A DNA stretch of 64,000 bases from Odiellus spinosus (Eukaryota > Arthropoda > Arachnida > Opiliones > Phalangiidae): NCBI GenBank assembly GCA_963920705.1, contig CAWUCO010000183.1, positions 772,268 to 836,267 of the forward strand, written 5' to 3'. The stretch's first letter is position 1. The number at the start of each line of letters is the position of its first letter. Below are positions 36,441 to 48,813 of the stretch, piece after piece. The position numbers and the translations under genes were made by a program. The notes beneath the pieces are model-generated. The model did no database searches, had not been told where the DNA came from, and saw only the letters and a list, made by a program, of their open reading frames with translations.

Positions 36441-36649
36441 AGAAATAATGAAATATTCCAACACGAATTCTGACCAATAGAGGAAAGAAATACTTCGAGA
36501 TCTCCCACTTTCTCCAAGCGGTCAGGCTCGAAGAAATGCTGAACACCACTCGGGTTTAACTTAGAGAATAACCTATTTTGTACGCAACCCCAACGAAGCC
36601 GATCAGAAAGATATTTGATTTGGACTCCCAGTTCATGAATTTGGGAAAT
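36441..36649 (-). CDS. Possible isolated exon, unknown
   Basis: A minus-strand frame between an acceptor-like TTCTAG|TTG and a donor-like TCTAG|GTTTTT reads as ordinary protein (SQIHELGVQIKY, GCVQNRLFSKLNPSG, EPDRLEKVGDLEV). It has normal amino-acid composition, unlike its AT-rich surroundings, but there is no ATG and no neighbouring exon. Could be a transposon fragment. Confidence 0.25.
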
Positions 36650-36652
36650 CAA

Positions 36653-37547
36653 CTAGAAGTTATAGAAAAACCTTCTCCTTTTAAACATTGTAACATTTAA
36701 AACCGTTCAAAAATAACTCGTCAGAAGGGTTTAGAACCTTAAACTCGAATACGATAAATACTGAAATAAAAAGTTATACAAAAAGGGGTTACTTCGTACA
36801 TCGGATGATTAAAAAATAATAAACTTAACCTACGGAAAATTAATTATAAATAAGTTGTTGTTGATTTTAACAATATCACATTTGGGATAATTAAAACTTT
36901 GAAGTAAAAGACTAAATAATTCTGAAAATATAACATTGCTCTCTCGGGCTAAATGAATTTGCCATAAAAAACTCCAGCAATTTATAATAATTTTTTAATA
37001 AAAGTCTAAGTTATTACAAATTAATGGTTAATAACCAATGTATCCTTCGTCTTTCGTTTCATAAAGTTAAAATATGATTACATAACCTCAAAAGATAAAA
37101 ATTATCCTACTTAACCTAACATGAAATATTACAAGATAAAAAGGTTTGTTTTAAATGAGTCAGTATGTGCAAACCCTTTAATATTCCGGAAAGGTCGTCT
37201 GCAAACCTTAGAGGAGATTGCTTCTGATTCTGGAGTGGTAAACAGGGTGGGCCATGACCGTTACAGTACTTTCCAGGACCTAAGGTTGTAGAGCCATTTT
37301 AAGTTTTGTTTGTACATTTTTGCCTGAATTGTCTTCTGCTTGAACTCCTAGAGGTTAAGGCTTAGTCCCACGTGTAAGACTGTGATGATATCAGATATTA
37401 AGAGATTGCTTCTCTTTTCTTCTCTTGCTCTTTCAGATATTTTTTCTGATTTTAAGTTTTTATTAAGAACGAGTTCCGAATTTCTTAAATGGCAATGTTA
37501 GGCATATTTGGTGATTGTATAAAAGTACTTATTGTGGACTAACAGAT
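36653..37547. other. Intergenic, no gene seen
   Basis: No open frame or clear repeat. Confidence 0.4.
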
Positions 37548-37778
37548 ACGTCCAAACACGCGACGCCTATACCTAAACTTACGTTTTCTAAGACCGAGAG
37601 CAGACGATACAATTTGGAACTTAAAGCTTTCTTAGCCCACCAGGTGGCACTTACAGCGTACGTCCTGGTTTTTACTGTACTATTCGTACCGTATTTTCCA
37701 TTCAATACTAATTCTCTCTTCCAAGTACAAACAACACGTCAGGTTTTAGATTATCTTTATGGCGTTTGTAATAACTAA
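37548..37778 (+). CDS. Possible exon encoding a membrane segment, unknown
   Basis: A frame following an acceptor-like ACTAACAG reads basic residues (SKTESRRYNLELKAF) and then a hydrophobic stretch (HQVALTAYVLVFTVLFVPYF) that could span a membrane. The arrangement recalls the loop-TM of seven-helix receptors, but this is weak. No ATG and no second exon found. Confidence 0.2.
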   Translation, partial: TSKHATPIPKLTFSKTESRRYNLELKAFLAHQVALTAYVLVFTVLFVPYFPFNTNSLFQVQTTRQVLDYLYGVCNN

Positions 37779-38339
37779 ACAAGAACTAATATTATTAGAG
37801 TAAATTAATAAGCCAAAATCGATGTTTAAATAAGTATTTTCAAAGGTAGAAATCCTCTTTATTTAAATTTACAATGATTTCTATCAAAAAACATTATCTC
37901 AGCATGACGTGGCACTAGGGCATTAAGAACCAGCGATACCGGAATTATTTGGGTACCAGTCTCTGAAATTTTGGGGCAACATCAACATATACGCGTGTAT
38001 GGCTGGGGAGTTGCCAGTCTTTTTTTCTATAATTGTATGAACCTTCCAGTTTAAATTTTGATATTAAGGACGCACTTAATCAAAGAGTACTGTTTCCGTT
38101 AATTATAGTTGACAAAGCTAAACCGCGTCCCATTTACACCAATATATATAATAACAAAATTACGTGAAATTTTTAAATTAATGAAAGTTTGTAGTAGGGA
38201 AACTATAAGGCGGGGTGTGATTTGAAGCAAATATAAGAACCAAATAAGATGGTCACACGACAAATATACCATAAAGCACGTACTCTCTATGGTTTCAATT
38301 TTGTGTTAATTTCATTTTGGCAAAGTTCAAACAAACTAG

Positions 38340-38540
38340 TGCCCTTGCGTTACCTTGTTCTTACAGTCGCTTCAAATAGTAAGCCGGCTTTAAGTTACAC
38401 TACGCCAATCTTGCATACTTTATGTGTAAAGTTTATATAAGGAACTTACATAAAATTTTAAACGTATGCAAGATTGGCGTAGTGTAACTATAAGGCTGCT
38501 ATTTGAAGCGACTGTAAGAATAAGATAACGCAAGGGCAAT
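38340..38540. repeat. 77-bp inverted duplication (hairpin)
   Basis: GCCCTTGCGTTACCTTGTTC to ATCTTGCATAC (38340-38418) returns inverted at 38465-38540 around a 46-nt loop. Contains CAAGATTGGCGTAGTGTAAC, related to CAAGTTTGGCGTAGGGAAAC of the 620-bp units, so it derives from that repeat family. Confidence 0.85.
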
Positions 38541-38574
38541 ATTTCGTTTAAATTTTATTTAAGATTAAACACAA

Positions 38575-38980
38575 ACATAGCTCTATAATAACCAACTTAA
38601 ATTCAAGTTATAAATCTATTCAAGTTAGGCGTAGATAGACTATAACGAACGATTTCATTTGAGGCGAATGTAACAACAAAAAATAAAGGTAAGAGAAAAA
38701 TAAACGATAAACAAAGGCTACACTATTGTTTGAAATATGGTTTTGTCGTGTACTACTTTTCATTTAATATATTCTTTACCACAATTCTCAAATGTAACTT
38801 TGTAGAAGTCCCCTTAAACTCATCGCGAGTTGCTCAGCAGAGAACCAAAACAAAATGTAAGTAGTCAGTGGGAGTTCAACAAATTTTGCGTTACTAGAGT
38901 TGGTGGTTACAACATAAGAAAGTAAAATTATCTTACATTGAAGTTAAATGAATTGGGAATGTTTTTTCGATGTTAAACAC
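38575..38980 (+). repeat. Dispersed copy of the 620-bp unit
   Basis: Landmarks CTCTATAATAACCAACTT, ATCTATTCAAGT, CTCATCGCGAGTTGC and TTACATTGAAGTTAAAT occur in the same order as in the units at 14624-19640. Confidence 0.75.
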
Positions 38981-41900
38981 ATGTTTAAGGTTATAAAAGG
39001 ATTTTTACAGGTAAAATTACAATAAGCTAATTGATTTACTTAATGAAATTTATGTGAATACGCGTATATGACAATTTTTGGGTTTTGAAAAGACAGTATT
39101 AAGGACAAGTGTTAATTTCGAGAGACTGAGTTGAAATAAGTTCGTGTCTCTACCTTTGCTAACAAGTTTCGAGCTCTCCCATAATAGTGGAAAAGTAGTT
39201 ACTCTATTAATTTCTTCGTATTAAACTAAGAAATAAAATTCGCCAGCAGAACGGGCGAAGCAATCAGAATGCGAAAATATAGTTAATATTTCGTACGGAT
39301 CCTTACGGTCGTTGAGTTTTGCGGGTGATGCGCTATGGCGAAGATTCGGTCAATTTGTTTTAAGGTTCATTTGATCCTGAGACAGTTTGCCCTATTTCTA
39401 CCAAAAAAAGTTTTAAATTTGGCGGAGAAAGGTGGTATAACGTTCTATTAAACGTTCTATAAAAATTGCATTAAAGAGATTAAATTGGCATTGAAGGCGC
39501 GTGTCTGGTGCACGTTATTCTAATATTTTTTCAAACTGGATTGCGAAACTTTTTACTAATATAATATAGCAATGTTAGTTTTATTTGTCAATAGAAGCAT
39601 TTGGGTTTTTTTTTTAAATGGAATGCAACTGAAAAGTTCTTCTCTTGGACTACTTTTCCAACTTGACGCTAACCTTTTCGATAGATGAAAGATTAAGTAT
39701 TTTGAGATAAAAAAGAGTACTCGCTTATACTAAACCACAAAACCAATTATAATAAAAAATGAATTACTTATATAAGAGTAAAAAGAGACAGTTTAATCAG
39801 ACAATGACCTAACGAACTTACATTCATGTTCTATATCAATGCGTAAGGAAATATAAAGAGGAATATTATTTGAAACTAGTATAATGACAAGATAGGTAGG
39901 TCAGGCATCAGTTAGACAATAAATCGAGGTTTCAATATGGGTTTATCTTTATTTAGCATAAATACAAACATTACTCTATACTAAATTAATACATTAAATT
40001 AATTAACCTATGCAAATTTTGTCAAGGGAAAATATATCTTGGTAAGAGTAGCTTTCTAGAGTACGTGAGTAGGAATGACATGTGGAAAAAATGTAAAATG
40101 CGACCATTTTAATATCAAAAAAGTAAAAGTTGTTCGTCCTGTGACGGGTAAAGAAATTAACAAAATTTATATTACTGTTTTGTGTGTGAGCTAGGTTCGT
40201 CTTACCAATCTTACCAGGAAGTTTAGAATAAGATGGGAAACGAAGAAAACTTATATAACAATGAGACTATGTTAAGGTTTGATTTTCTGGATAATTAATA
40301 TAATTATGATCTCTAGATCATTACAAAAAAGTCAGTCGGCCTACAGATAAATTTATTAATTGCCATTTAATGTTAAATTTGTTTGTTTAAATAATTATTA
40401 GTTTATGGGTTCGACCCGAACGTAGGAAAATAAATTGGGAATAAAATATGTCTATTTCACAGAAAAATTACAATTATTCTCACTGTTTTAAACAACCTAA
40501 AATATTAAAAATTAAAGATGAATAACAAATGTGCCGTTTAATTTCTGGTTAGTGGGTGAGAGTCTTGTACAGAACCTCAAAAGAGAGAGATTAACTACGT
40601 TTAACCTAAATTTATTTAAAATTTATTGTAACTCTGGTAATTAAGCCTCAAAAATATTATCGTCTGAACAGCCCTTTTACAAGTCTAACAATCTTGACCC
40701 AATATAGAGTTCGAAGTATCCACCAGATACAGTGTTTAAATAACATTAAGTTTCATATCAATTTACGTAATTATATAAATATATGGAGTGAAACGAGAAT
40801 TCAAGAACGTTAATTCTGCCAGCGTGTGCTGCATTAAAGAAAATATAGTGTACGGTTTAATTATTGGTTGTATTGCCTAAATTTTAATACATATTCTTTG
40901 GGCGGATTCATTGAGATTAAGTTTTACAGAGAAATAAATGGATTTTAATTTCAATCCAACGAGCCTAATTTCTTATAATTTTGACGAACAACTTTATAAT
41001 TTAAATTGTTACGATAAAAAATTAATAATCTGTTTATCATCTTTGATTAAATGGTTTGGAACCAAAACTATGGTAATATTTGTGTCATGATGAACGGTTC
41101 TTACAAATTTCACGATATGGAATTCTGCTTTTTCTTCAAATGACGGAGGATGTCACCAGAAAAAATGTAAAAAGGTTTTAATCTTCTTTTGTGAACACAT
41201 TTTTCTCCATGACATCGGCCACTAAAAATTAAAAATAAATATAAAACAAGCTCAATTTCGCGTGATTTTACCACAGTACTGTAATAAAGATGGGCTCTTA
41301 ATCAGCTTTAATTATTGCATTAGTTTAGAAAATAAAAAACACTACCGCCCTCTATACTGAATTACCGTTAAAAATATTTCCAGCCCTGAAAGGCTGCGGT
41401 AAAAAAGCGAGAAAATGTTTGAAATTGTTGAATTGTCAATCCTGAATGATGTAAGAGCTCGCAAATTCGCATTTTAACAAGCTACTTTGAAAATAATTAA
41501 CTTTAAACTCGACTTTGTTTCGAGTGAATGGAATTAGCATCTGTCGGTAATTTTTTCTAATCTTCTATAAATTATTAAATACGGCGTCAAGATGAGACCG
41601 GCGACAAGTATTTTGCATCAAAAGTTCCGGGTTTTCGAGTGGTATCGGGTTCGCATCTATACAATTTCCGTAATTATTTTATTCCTTATATCAGGAACTA
41701 TAAAGAGCTTCATGCCCTTAAATTGACTTTAAATTAATGGGAGGAAATTGGTACTTCGCTAATTATAGACTTATATTTGCTGAACCTTTTCCAATGGCCT
41801 TGAAATATTTTTTCTGACGTACTATTTATCAGTATCTAAAATAAGTCCCTTTTCGTTTAATTTGAGCAAGCCAAATGAAAGATTCGCCTTTATAAACAAA

Positions 41901-42260
41901 AGCGGACGGAATTAGCTTTAACGCAACTACCCGCCACCACCCTAGTTGGTATTTTTAAGGAAAAGCTTGATTGAGAACGCCGCTCCACCTTAGCGAGAAT
42001 AGAATTTTAAACAAACCTAAAAAAATTTACGCATTTATTGCTTGAATACTGAAAAAGCCAGTTTTCTCGAGCAAATTTGGCTTCAACCAGGTAAAACTCG
42101 TTTCTAAAAATAATTTCCGGTACACGAATCTGGAAATATAAACGAAATCACAACAGTTATTATGATTATTATTACGGTATTGACACAAAAAATTTATTAA
42201 ACTTGATTATTTTCTAATTATAATTCAAGTTAATTACAAATTTAATATTTTAAATAGCAA
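38981..42260. other. AT-rich intergenic, no gene seen
   Basis: About 3.3 kb without a supported gene; only weak echoes of the 620-bp unit near 39800-40010. Confidence 0.5.
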
Positions 42261-42470
42261 TAAAAGAGAGAAACGTGTTATTGGGTAGTAAAGTTTTAAA
42301 ATTATTTTAATTTTAAAAATACAGAGCACTAGTTTTGGTTTCATCATCAGGTGTGAAGATCTCACCTGATCATGAAACCGAATGCTTTTCGAAACTAGTC
42401 GTGCTCTGTATTTTTGAAAATTAAAATAGTTTTAAAATTTTACTGTACCATAAGTGGTTTCTCTCTTTTA
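42261..42470. repeat. ~210-bp near-perfect palindrome beside the SBNO-like gene's stop
   Basis: Arms share AAAAGAGAGAAAC, GTTTTAAAATTATTTTAATT and ACAGAGCACTAG, closing on GATCTCACCTGATCATGAAA. It lies 18 bp past the stop of the minus-strand helicase-like gene, so it would be in its 3' untranslated region. Probably a small hairpin MITE. Confidence 0.85.
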
Positions 42471-42488
42471 ACTTCTTAATAGGATTTG

Positions 42489-45400
42489 TCATCCAAATTT
42501 TAATTCTTCATTATAAACTAAGCCACTAAAACTTACTGGTGAAGAGTCCAGAGCCGTGACCAAAGTATAGAAATCGTCGGTTTTGTTACCAGCGTGTATG
42601 ACTTTCCTGTCGAAATGGCAACAATATATTTGGAAATCGTCAGAATCTTTTAGTTTCTTTCCAAGGCTGAAGATGGCCTTGGTCAAAATGAGCGGCGCTT
42701 CTCCGGTTGCTGGGACGAACGTTTGTTGCAAACTTTTTAGACTGTATTCTTTTCCCAAGAATAATAAAAAAATTAATTAACGAAATTAAATCGTCAAAGA
42801 TTTTCTTACCCCATATGCCATCATTGTTATCATCGTTATCCATATTGCTAATCAAAAACTTTAAAATTGTACATAGCCGCTGCTGAGATTTCAACCTCAA
42901 GGCTAACATTTTGTTGAAAAACGACGATAGCGATCGACATGAATTTTCCATTTGTAATTTATCGTCCTTCAAAATGAACATGTTAACTTCAATACATTCG
43001 TCGATTAATGCAACTTCGTCTGGACAGTCGGTCTCCGAAAAATATTCGATTAAATCCTTAAACATTGGTTTCACAAGATGATCCGCCACCTTCATTTCTT
43101 TCAGTATTTCTAGCCCACATCGACTATCTCCTTGAGTTAGCGCTCCCTGCAGATAAATGAATTGGAAAAATCAGTGCTGTGAATTATTATACTATAGTTC
43201 GATTATCTGAAAACCTTTAAGCATACCAACGTTGACAATCTATCAGATATAACGTGAGTAAATCGAATTTCTCCAGGAACGCTGCTTAATAATATTACAT
43301 ACTCTGGAGGGTACTTCTGATTAGATCTATGAGTGCGACCTAGGGTCAAAAATGATTTTAAATTGAACCAAAAAAATAAAGATTTGTGTCTGATATGCGC
43401 AGAGTACTCAGTCACGTGATCGCGTACATGGTCTGATATTTGTTTTGTTCATACCTAATTGTTGCGTAAGTCGGTCGGCAGACCAGGGGAATTCTAACGT
43501 AATATGAAGTCTTGGGCTCGTAACGGGACAAGGGAGGGAGTGTAATGAGATCCCGATTGAGGCCGCATCGCTTATTATAGCTACTTTCTTTTTGCCCCTT
43601 TGAAATAAGTCACGTTCTTTAAGGAAATATTAATATTATTATTTCAACTTTTTTTTTTGCAAATTTACGAATATACAAAAACCTAAAACATTTTGATTGT
43701 CCGAATTACGTCGCAACTCCTCCCGAAATCCAGTTATAACACCGTTTTCAATGATAGGACCTTCTCTACTTGCTCTGCCAGTAATCTGAATTAATTTTAA
43801 GGTAAAAAGTATTAAATTCAAACCTGTTCTTCGGGTAATTTTTAAGGATATTTTCTCTAAGTGAAGGGAGTGTGTGAATCAAATATTGAACTATCGTATT
43901 CCGTCAAGAGTAAAAACATAACCTACTTTCGGGAGGGAAATTTACCTATCCTTAGTTTGATTTATATTTTTCCCGATTTCTTTAAATGCTATTTAAAACA
44001 CCAAATCAATTTACCTCCGCTACTTTTTCGAACCCACCGAAATCATCTATCAAAGCGTCCAAAGGATTTTTAGGCAAACCATCTCGAATTTCGAAAAATT
44101 TTGCTTTTATGATTTCACTTAAGCGTTCTGAAAATTTTTAAGGATTTATTTGTAGTTTTTGACAAAATAAGTCGAATTAATTTTTACCTTTAGTGTTAGG
44201 ATGTTCCACATCAACGTCATCATCATCGTGAGTAACATTATTTACTCCTAAAGGTAAAATTGTATTAATATCAAAATAATCTAAAAAATTTATTAACGAC
44301 TATACTTGGATCGATGTTCAAATGGTGTTTTAAGACGGTTTCAAGCATAGATCTATAATCCAAATATTTAAAAGGGAGAATAAATTAATAAAGTTAAACT
44401 CTCTTCAGTTTTAACCGAGGTTTATTGAAGTGAGGAGGGCTATGTAAACCTCAGTAAAATCTGATTAAAACAGCGAATTACTCCTCGGCTGAAAAGGGTT
44501 GAAGCGATGTAAACTGCACAACCAAATTAATTTTTCATTGATTTCTGCAATAATAATTTCGCCGTTTAGAAATGAAATTCTTTTTCGTCATTGCATTTTG
44601 CTAATTCGATTGAGAAGTACGCGCTTTTAATAAATAAGCTATGCCTTTGCACTAAACTATCTATCAACATATTATAATATAGAGGAGAGTTTTTAGCGTA
44701 CAGTTTCGGATCGCTATATAATATGTCGCCTATGGGGATCGTACCTCAAAAGGGAATACCGCGTCTTGGAGTATTTTCTAATGTATAGAGCTTCTCCAGT
44801 AGTCTGCAATCCGATGACAATCTGCTTGCCGGTTTTTAAACCTGAACTAAAAATATTTTGATGTAATGGAAGAACTTTAGAACAAAAAAACATTTACTTA
44901 GCTACATTGACGCAAGTCTCAACTTTGCCAGAAACAATTAAGGAGGCAAAATAACGCAATTGAGATCCTGATAACGCCGACATAACGGCAACTTCTTCGA
45001 CGTATTCGCTAGCATATTCAAAGATAAGCCGCCACTAAATCATAAAAATTAAATATAAATAATTTCTGGTCTTTTTTGTATTAAATCATCGTCAAATAAC
45101 AATTTCAAAATCAAAAACTATTTATAAGAATAAGCTGTAACAATAGAGTGGTCTGAAATAATGAATGCGTCTAGCGTTTTCCATTAACCGACCTGGAGCG
45201 TTTTGTGATCAATTAAGAGCGATTAGAAAGTTTTTTGTCTTCCTTTGTATAACCTCGATCCATCGCGTACCATATACACCGATATGAGCCGAAGAACCGC
45301 TGTCTTCAAACGATAGTAATTTGATAATTACCTCTGCCTTTAATAGTTTCGCACCAAAAATATAGCTAACATCAACGTGGAGAGCAAGGCTTGTGAAATT

Positions 45401-48400
45401 AACTCTACTAGCCGACACAAAAAAACGTAGAGAATGAAAGGGCTCGGGGAATAACTCGTGTTCTATTTAATTCTAGTCTGTTATACCCTCTTCAGACGAG
45501 CCTATAAAACTGGGTTTAGTAAACCAAAGTTCATTTTTAAACCAGGATTAGAATCTCAGAGGCTTAGGTTCATTTGCTCGACTTCCAATTGATCGACAAG
45601 GAGTCCGTTTGATCGACTACCGTTTGATCGACTCCCATTTGATCGACTCCCATTTGATCGACTCCCATTTGATCGACAAGCCATTCCAATTGATCGACAG
45701 CCCAGTTTTTTAGCGAGTAACGAGTATAGGTCAAAGTTTTTTTGCAAGAAACTATTAAAGGTTAAATTATGGTATATAAATAAGAACTAATTCAAATAAT
45801 AATTATTCCGTGAAAATGGGGTCAGAGTACTCGTTTGTCGGTTAGGTTAGGTTAGGTTAGGTTTGGGTTAGGTTGGTTAATCTATTTATAATCGTTATTA
45901 CGAAGTTGACCAATTGGGAAACGATCAAATGCACCCTTTGTTGTCGGTAATTTGGGATTAGGCATCAATCATTTGATCCCTTTGTTGATCGTTTGGGAGT
46001 CGATCAAGTGGACCTCTTGTCGATCATTTGGGAGTCGATCAAGTGGACCTCTTGTCGATCATTTGGGAGTCGATCAAGTGGACCCAAATCGTTTCAGACG
46101 GTGTAAATTTAAAACCCAGATTCAAACCGAAACCGCGGTTAAAAAATAAACCAACGCCATCCGCGCGCGAGAAAAGCTAAGCGTAATTACGTCAAATTAG
46201 GCTTAGCTCTTCCCGCGCGCGCGGCTTAATTTCTCCGCCTCAACCTTTTCTCCGCTTTTAAAAAATGATTGTGAACGAACTGATTATGAAATAAAGGTTT
46301 AAAATATTGGAAAATAAATCTCAAAGGTAATTTACTTTCAAAAAATCAAATCCCATATTTTTGACGGGAAACATATTGCTATTAAATTTCAGTTTGTTTT
46401 GTTTCTCTTCTGAAAACATAGGTCATAAGATTTTAAACCAGATTAAACTTCAGTTTATTTTGGCTTAAAATAAACCGAACTCGGCTTATTTTATGATCGT
46501 CTGAAGAGGGTATAACGGAACTCTCCTCCTTAGCGGTTTGAGATTAGTCAAAGGGAAAACGCCATTAGAATATCCATATTACCACATTTTTATGAATTAC
46601 CAATAGTTATATTAATATGTTCGCACTTTCGCAAACGCTTGTTTAAATTATGATTAAGTTACATGAAAAAGTCTACAAAATGAGTTACGTCAATTAAAAA
46701 TTCTCAAAAATCTGGTCTTCTGTGAATAAGACATTTTAAAAATAGGAAAAAATTACTTTACCAATACAGTTGAATCGTCATAGAGGCGAGCGAATTCATC
46801 ATCTAGATCCACATTGACGACTTGAAATCTAACCCCCTTCATGCTTATGTGTCGTGAAAGCAGAGCACCTTCTTTCTTAAGACTGTACGCTACGAATTCC
46901 ATTATAGACAGTCCGCTAGAGGAAATCTGTTAACTCACTCATTTTCTTTTTTAAGGAGATAATTTATACCTATTATCAACTTTAGATAAAAAATCATTAA
47001 CGCTGCTTGAAGAGCAGCCGGGGCCCCACAAACCTAAAAAAATGAAAAGTTTAAGATATCAGACTACATGAAAAGTCCAACTGAATAAACTGCGCGCTTT
47101 TAGATTCTAAACTTTGAAAAAAATGTGACGTGGTGTATTTGCAGCTCGCTTTCGTTCTTTGGCTTAAGGCAACATTGCTTGACGCATCAATGAAAACTGG
47201 ATAGTGTTCAGTAAACTTATTCATCGAGAATATTTCTTGCCGCAATCGCTCCGACGGGTTTTTAATTAAAGGGTTTCTATGGGCACGTAACCTCTTAACA
47301 TTAAGGCGCATTTTCAATCAAGATTTTTGACCCAAAATCGAGCATAAAACAAGCTTTTCATTTAACCCTCTTTAAAAAGCTTCAAGGGAGAAAGAGGCCA
47401 AATCTGAATGACTTTGATTTCAGCAAATGCAAAAGCTTGAAAACGGTTGATTTAAAACATGACTTCAAGCGGAAGCACAGACACACATTTTGCGGGGCTT
47501 CTCTCAAAGAAGCTCAAAACGCGCAAAAATGTGCCTTTATTATCCGATTTTCATTTAGTAATGGCAACGGTCGCCAAGCGCCCTAAGAAATTTTCACCAG
47601 GCTTAACATAACCAGCGTATAAAAGAGCGTTAAACTTACCCAATCGCGGGAGATAAGCAAAATGCCTACAGTCTCCCATACCCGTTGCGGAAACGTACAA
47701 AACACGGGCGTTTGGCAATTGCTCTTGAAGGTAGACAACGTTTCTTCCGGTCTTACTAGCTTTGTTATTTTGGTTTGGTATATAATTTTTGGCCATATGA
47801 CATTCGTCAAACACGATCTAAAAGAAAAATAAAACATAAACCGTGATCACACTACAGACTTTAAAATAGTTTTCAACTAATTTGGAAACGTAAAAATAGT
47901 TTTCAACTAATTTGGAAACGTAAATATTGAAAATTTTAAGATCAACTGTAAAGATCATTTGTCAAAGATTGGAATTGTTCGCTTGAAAAGTTAATTTTAA
48001 CATTCTAAACGGTTTGAAAACGATTTCAAAGTTGCTAGTGTGAAACTAGCTAAATTAACTTCATACTCTTTGCATGGAATAACTACATACCAAACCGTCA
48101 AAATCTTTTGAAAGGTGATCTACCAGCTTATTGGATAAATCATTTTGGTTTAACATGGAATAGGTACAGAATATTATGCCATCTTTAATATTCTGCGCGC
48201 AAAATGATTTTAAATTGAAAATTTCCAATTCATTAAATTCCAATTCCTGTAATAATTCTCTTCGAAAATCTATTTCCAGTGTCGACGATGTAGTTAAAAT
48301 CAAATGAAGTTTTCTACCATGAGCTACATTTTCAATTATTGTCCCGCATATTGTTCGAGTTTTACCCATACCTATTTAAGTATATCTAAATATTAAAGTA

Positions 48401-48813
48401 AAATTGTAATTATTTTAGAACGTACCAGTTCCGTCGCCTGAAAAGTGAAATAATATAAATATTGAAATAATAAATACAATTATCCGTTGAAAATTATACA
48501 ACCTAACAAAAATCCGGCTCTAATACCGGAAGGCAAAATTTTGTCATGGCGGTCGCAAATAGCGCAAACAGCTTCCAGTTGGATATCCGATAAGTTTGGA
48601 TGTGGCTTTCCCTTCAATTTAAAATTTTTCTTATTGGTATCCACCGAGCTTAGTAAAGAACCTTCACATACAGAGGCGGGATGTGATTCCACTTCAAAAA
48701 CAGAAAAATATTCAGGCCTTAAAAATTTGACTAAAAAATTTGAATAATAATTAAAAATTTTTAATTTTACCTAGTAACGGACAGTAAACATCTCCCCTTG
48801 AGAAATCAGCCAT
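42489..48813 (-). CDS. Strawberry notch (SBNO)-family helicase-like protein, compact and divergent
   Basis: Seventeen exons, all with GT-AG borders and consistent phase: 48813-48771, 48730-48503, 48437-48426, 48371-48091, 47817-47640, 47033-46970, 46915-46762, 45034-44898, 44846-44760, 44352-44306, 44247-44188, 44127-44015, 43785-43683, 43616-43455, 43339-43227, 43146-42810, 42748-42489. The total is 2379 nt, 792 residues plus stop. Landmarks in family order: [14 protein letters not shown] (~30), [12 protein letters not shown], Walker A G-D-G-T-G-M-G-K-T (91-99), DECH box (192-195), SATG (231-234), [23 protein letters not shown] then ITGR (~468), [15 protein letters not shown] (motif VI, ~550-564). 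SBNO proteins are nuclear regulators linked to Notch and EGFR signalling; family members known to me exceed 1000 residues. Here the N-terminal extension, the acidic linker and the C-terminal domain are lost or much reduced. It is probably a second, diverged family member. Introns carry transposons at 45480-46516 and 47840-48050. Motif residues are intact, so it may be functional. Confidence 0.88.
45480..46516. mobile_element. 1.04 kb TIR element in intron 7, GATCGAC-rich with TTAGG tract
   Basis: Ends are GTTATACCCTCTTCAGACGA and its inverse. Inside, GATCGACTCCCATTT repeats (45590-45680) face inverted GGGAGTCGATCAAGTGGACC repeats (45985-46085), with TTAGG repeats at 45841-45870 between them. 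A hairpin MITE half is present at 46160-46370. No transposase. Frames at 45556-45747 and 45952-46149 come from these repeats. If TATA is counted as target duplication, the element proper starts CCCTCTTC. Confidence 0.85.
47051..47317 (-). pseudogene. Possible LINE RNase H fragment in intron 5
   Basis: An 88-codon frame contains [12 protein letters not shown] and [10 protein letters not shown]. The latter resembles the start of the RNase H domain (F/Y-T/I-D-A/G-S) in some insect LINEs. It is not part of the host gene because flanking exons join in phase without it. Weak call. Confidence 0.3.
47840..48050. mobile_element. Small MITE in intron 4 of the SBNO-like gene
   Basis: Imperfect inverted ends (GTGATCACACTACAGACTTT and TTTCAAAGTTGCTAGTGTGA). 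Same family as 50097-50259. A 31-bp internal direct repeat (TAAAAATAGTTTTCAACTAA) is present at about 47865-47925. Confidence 0.65.

Noticed and set aside
42640-42809. Alternative reading of exon 16 into a basic C-terminus
   Set aside because: GTAAG donor after the Trp codon and an in-phase acceptor at 42749 give a better product; the read-through frame has no family likeness.
47551-47640. Extension of exon 5 of the SBNO-like gene to the frame's stop
   Set aside because: A GTAAGT donor at 47639 and in-phase joining to 47033 give family-like sequence, while the extension does not.
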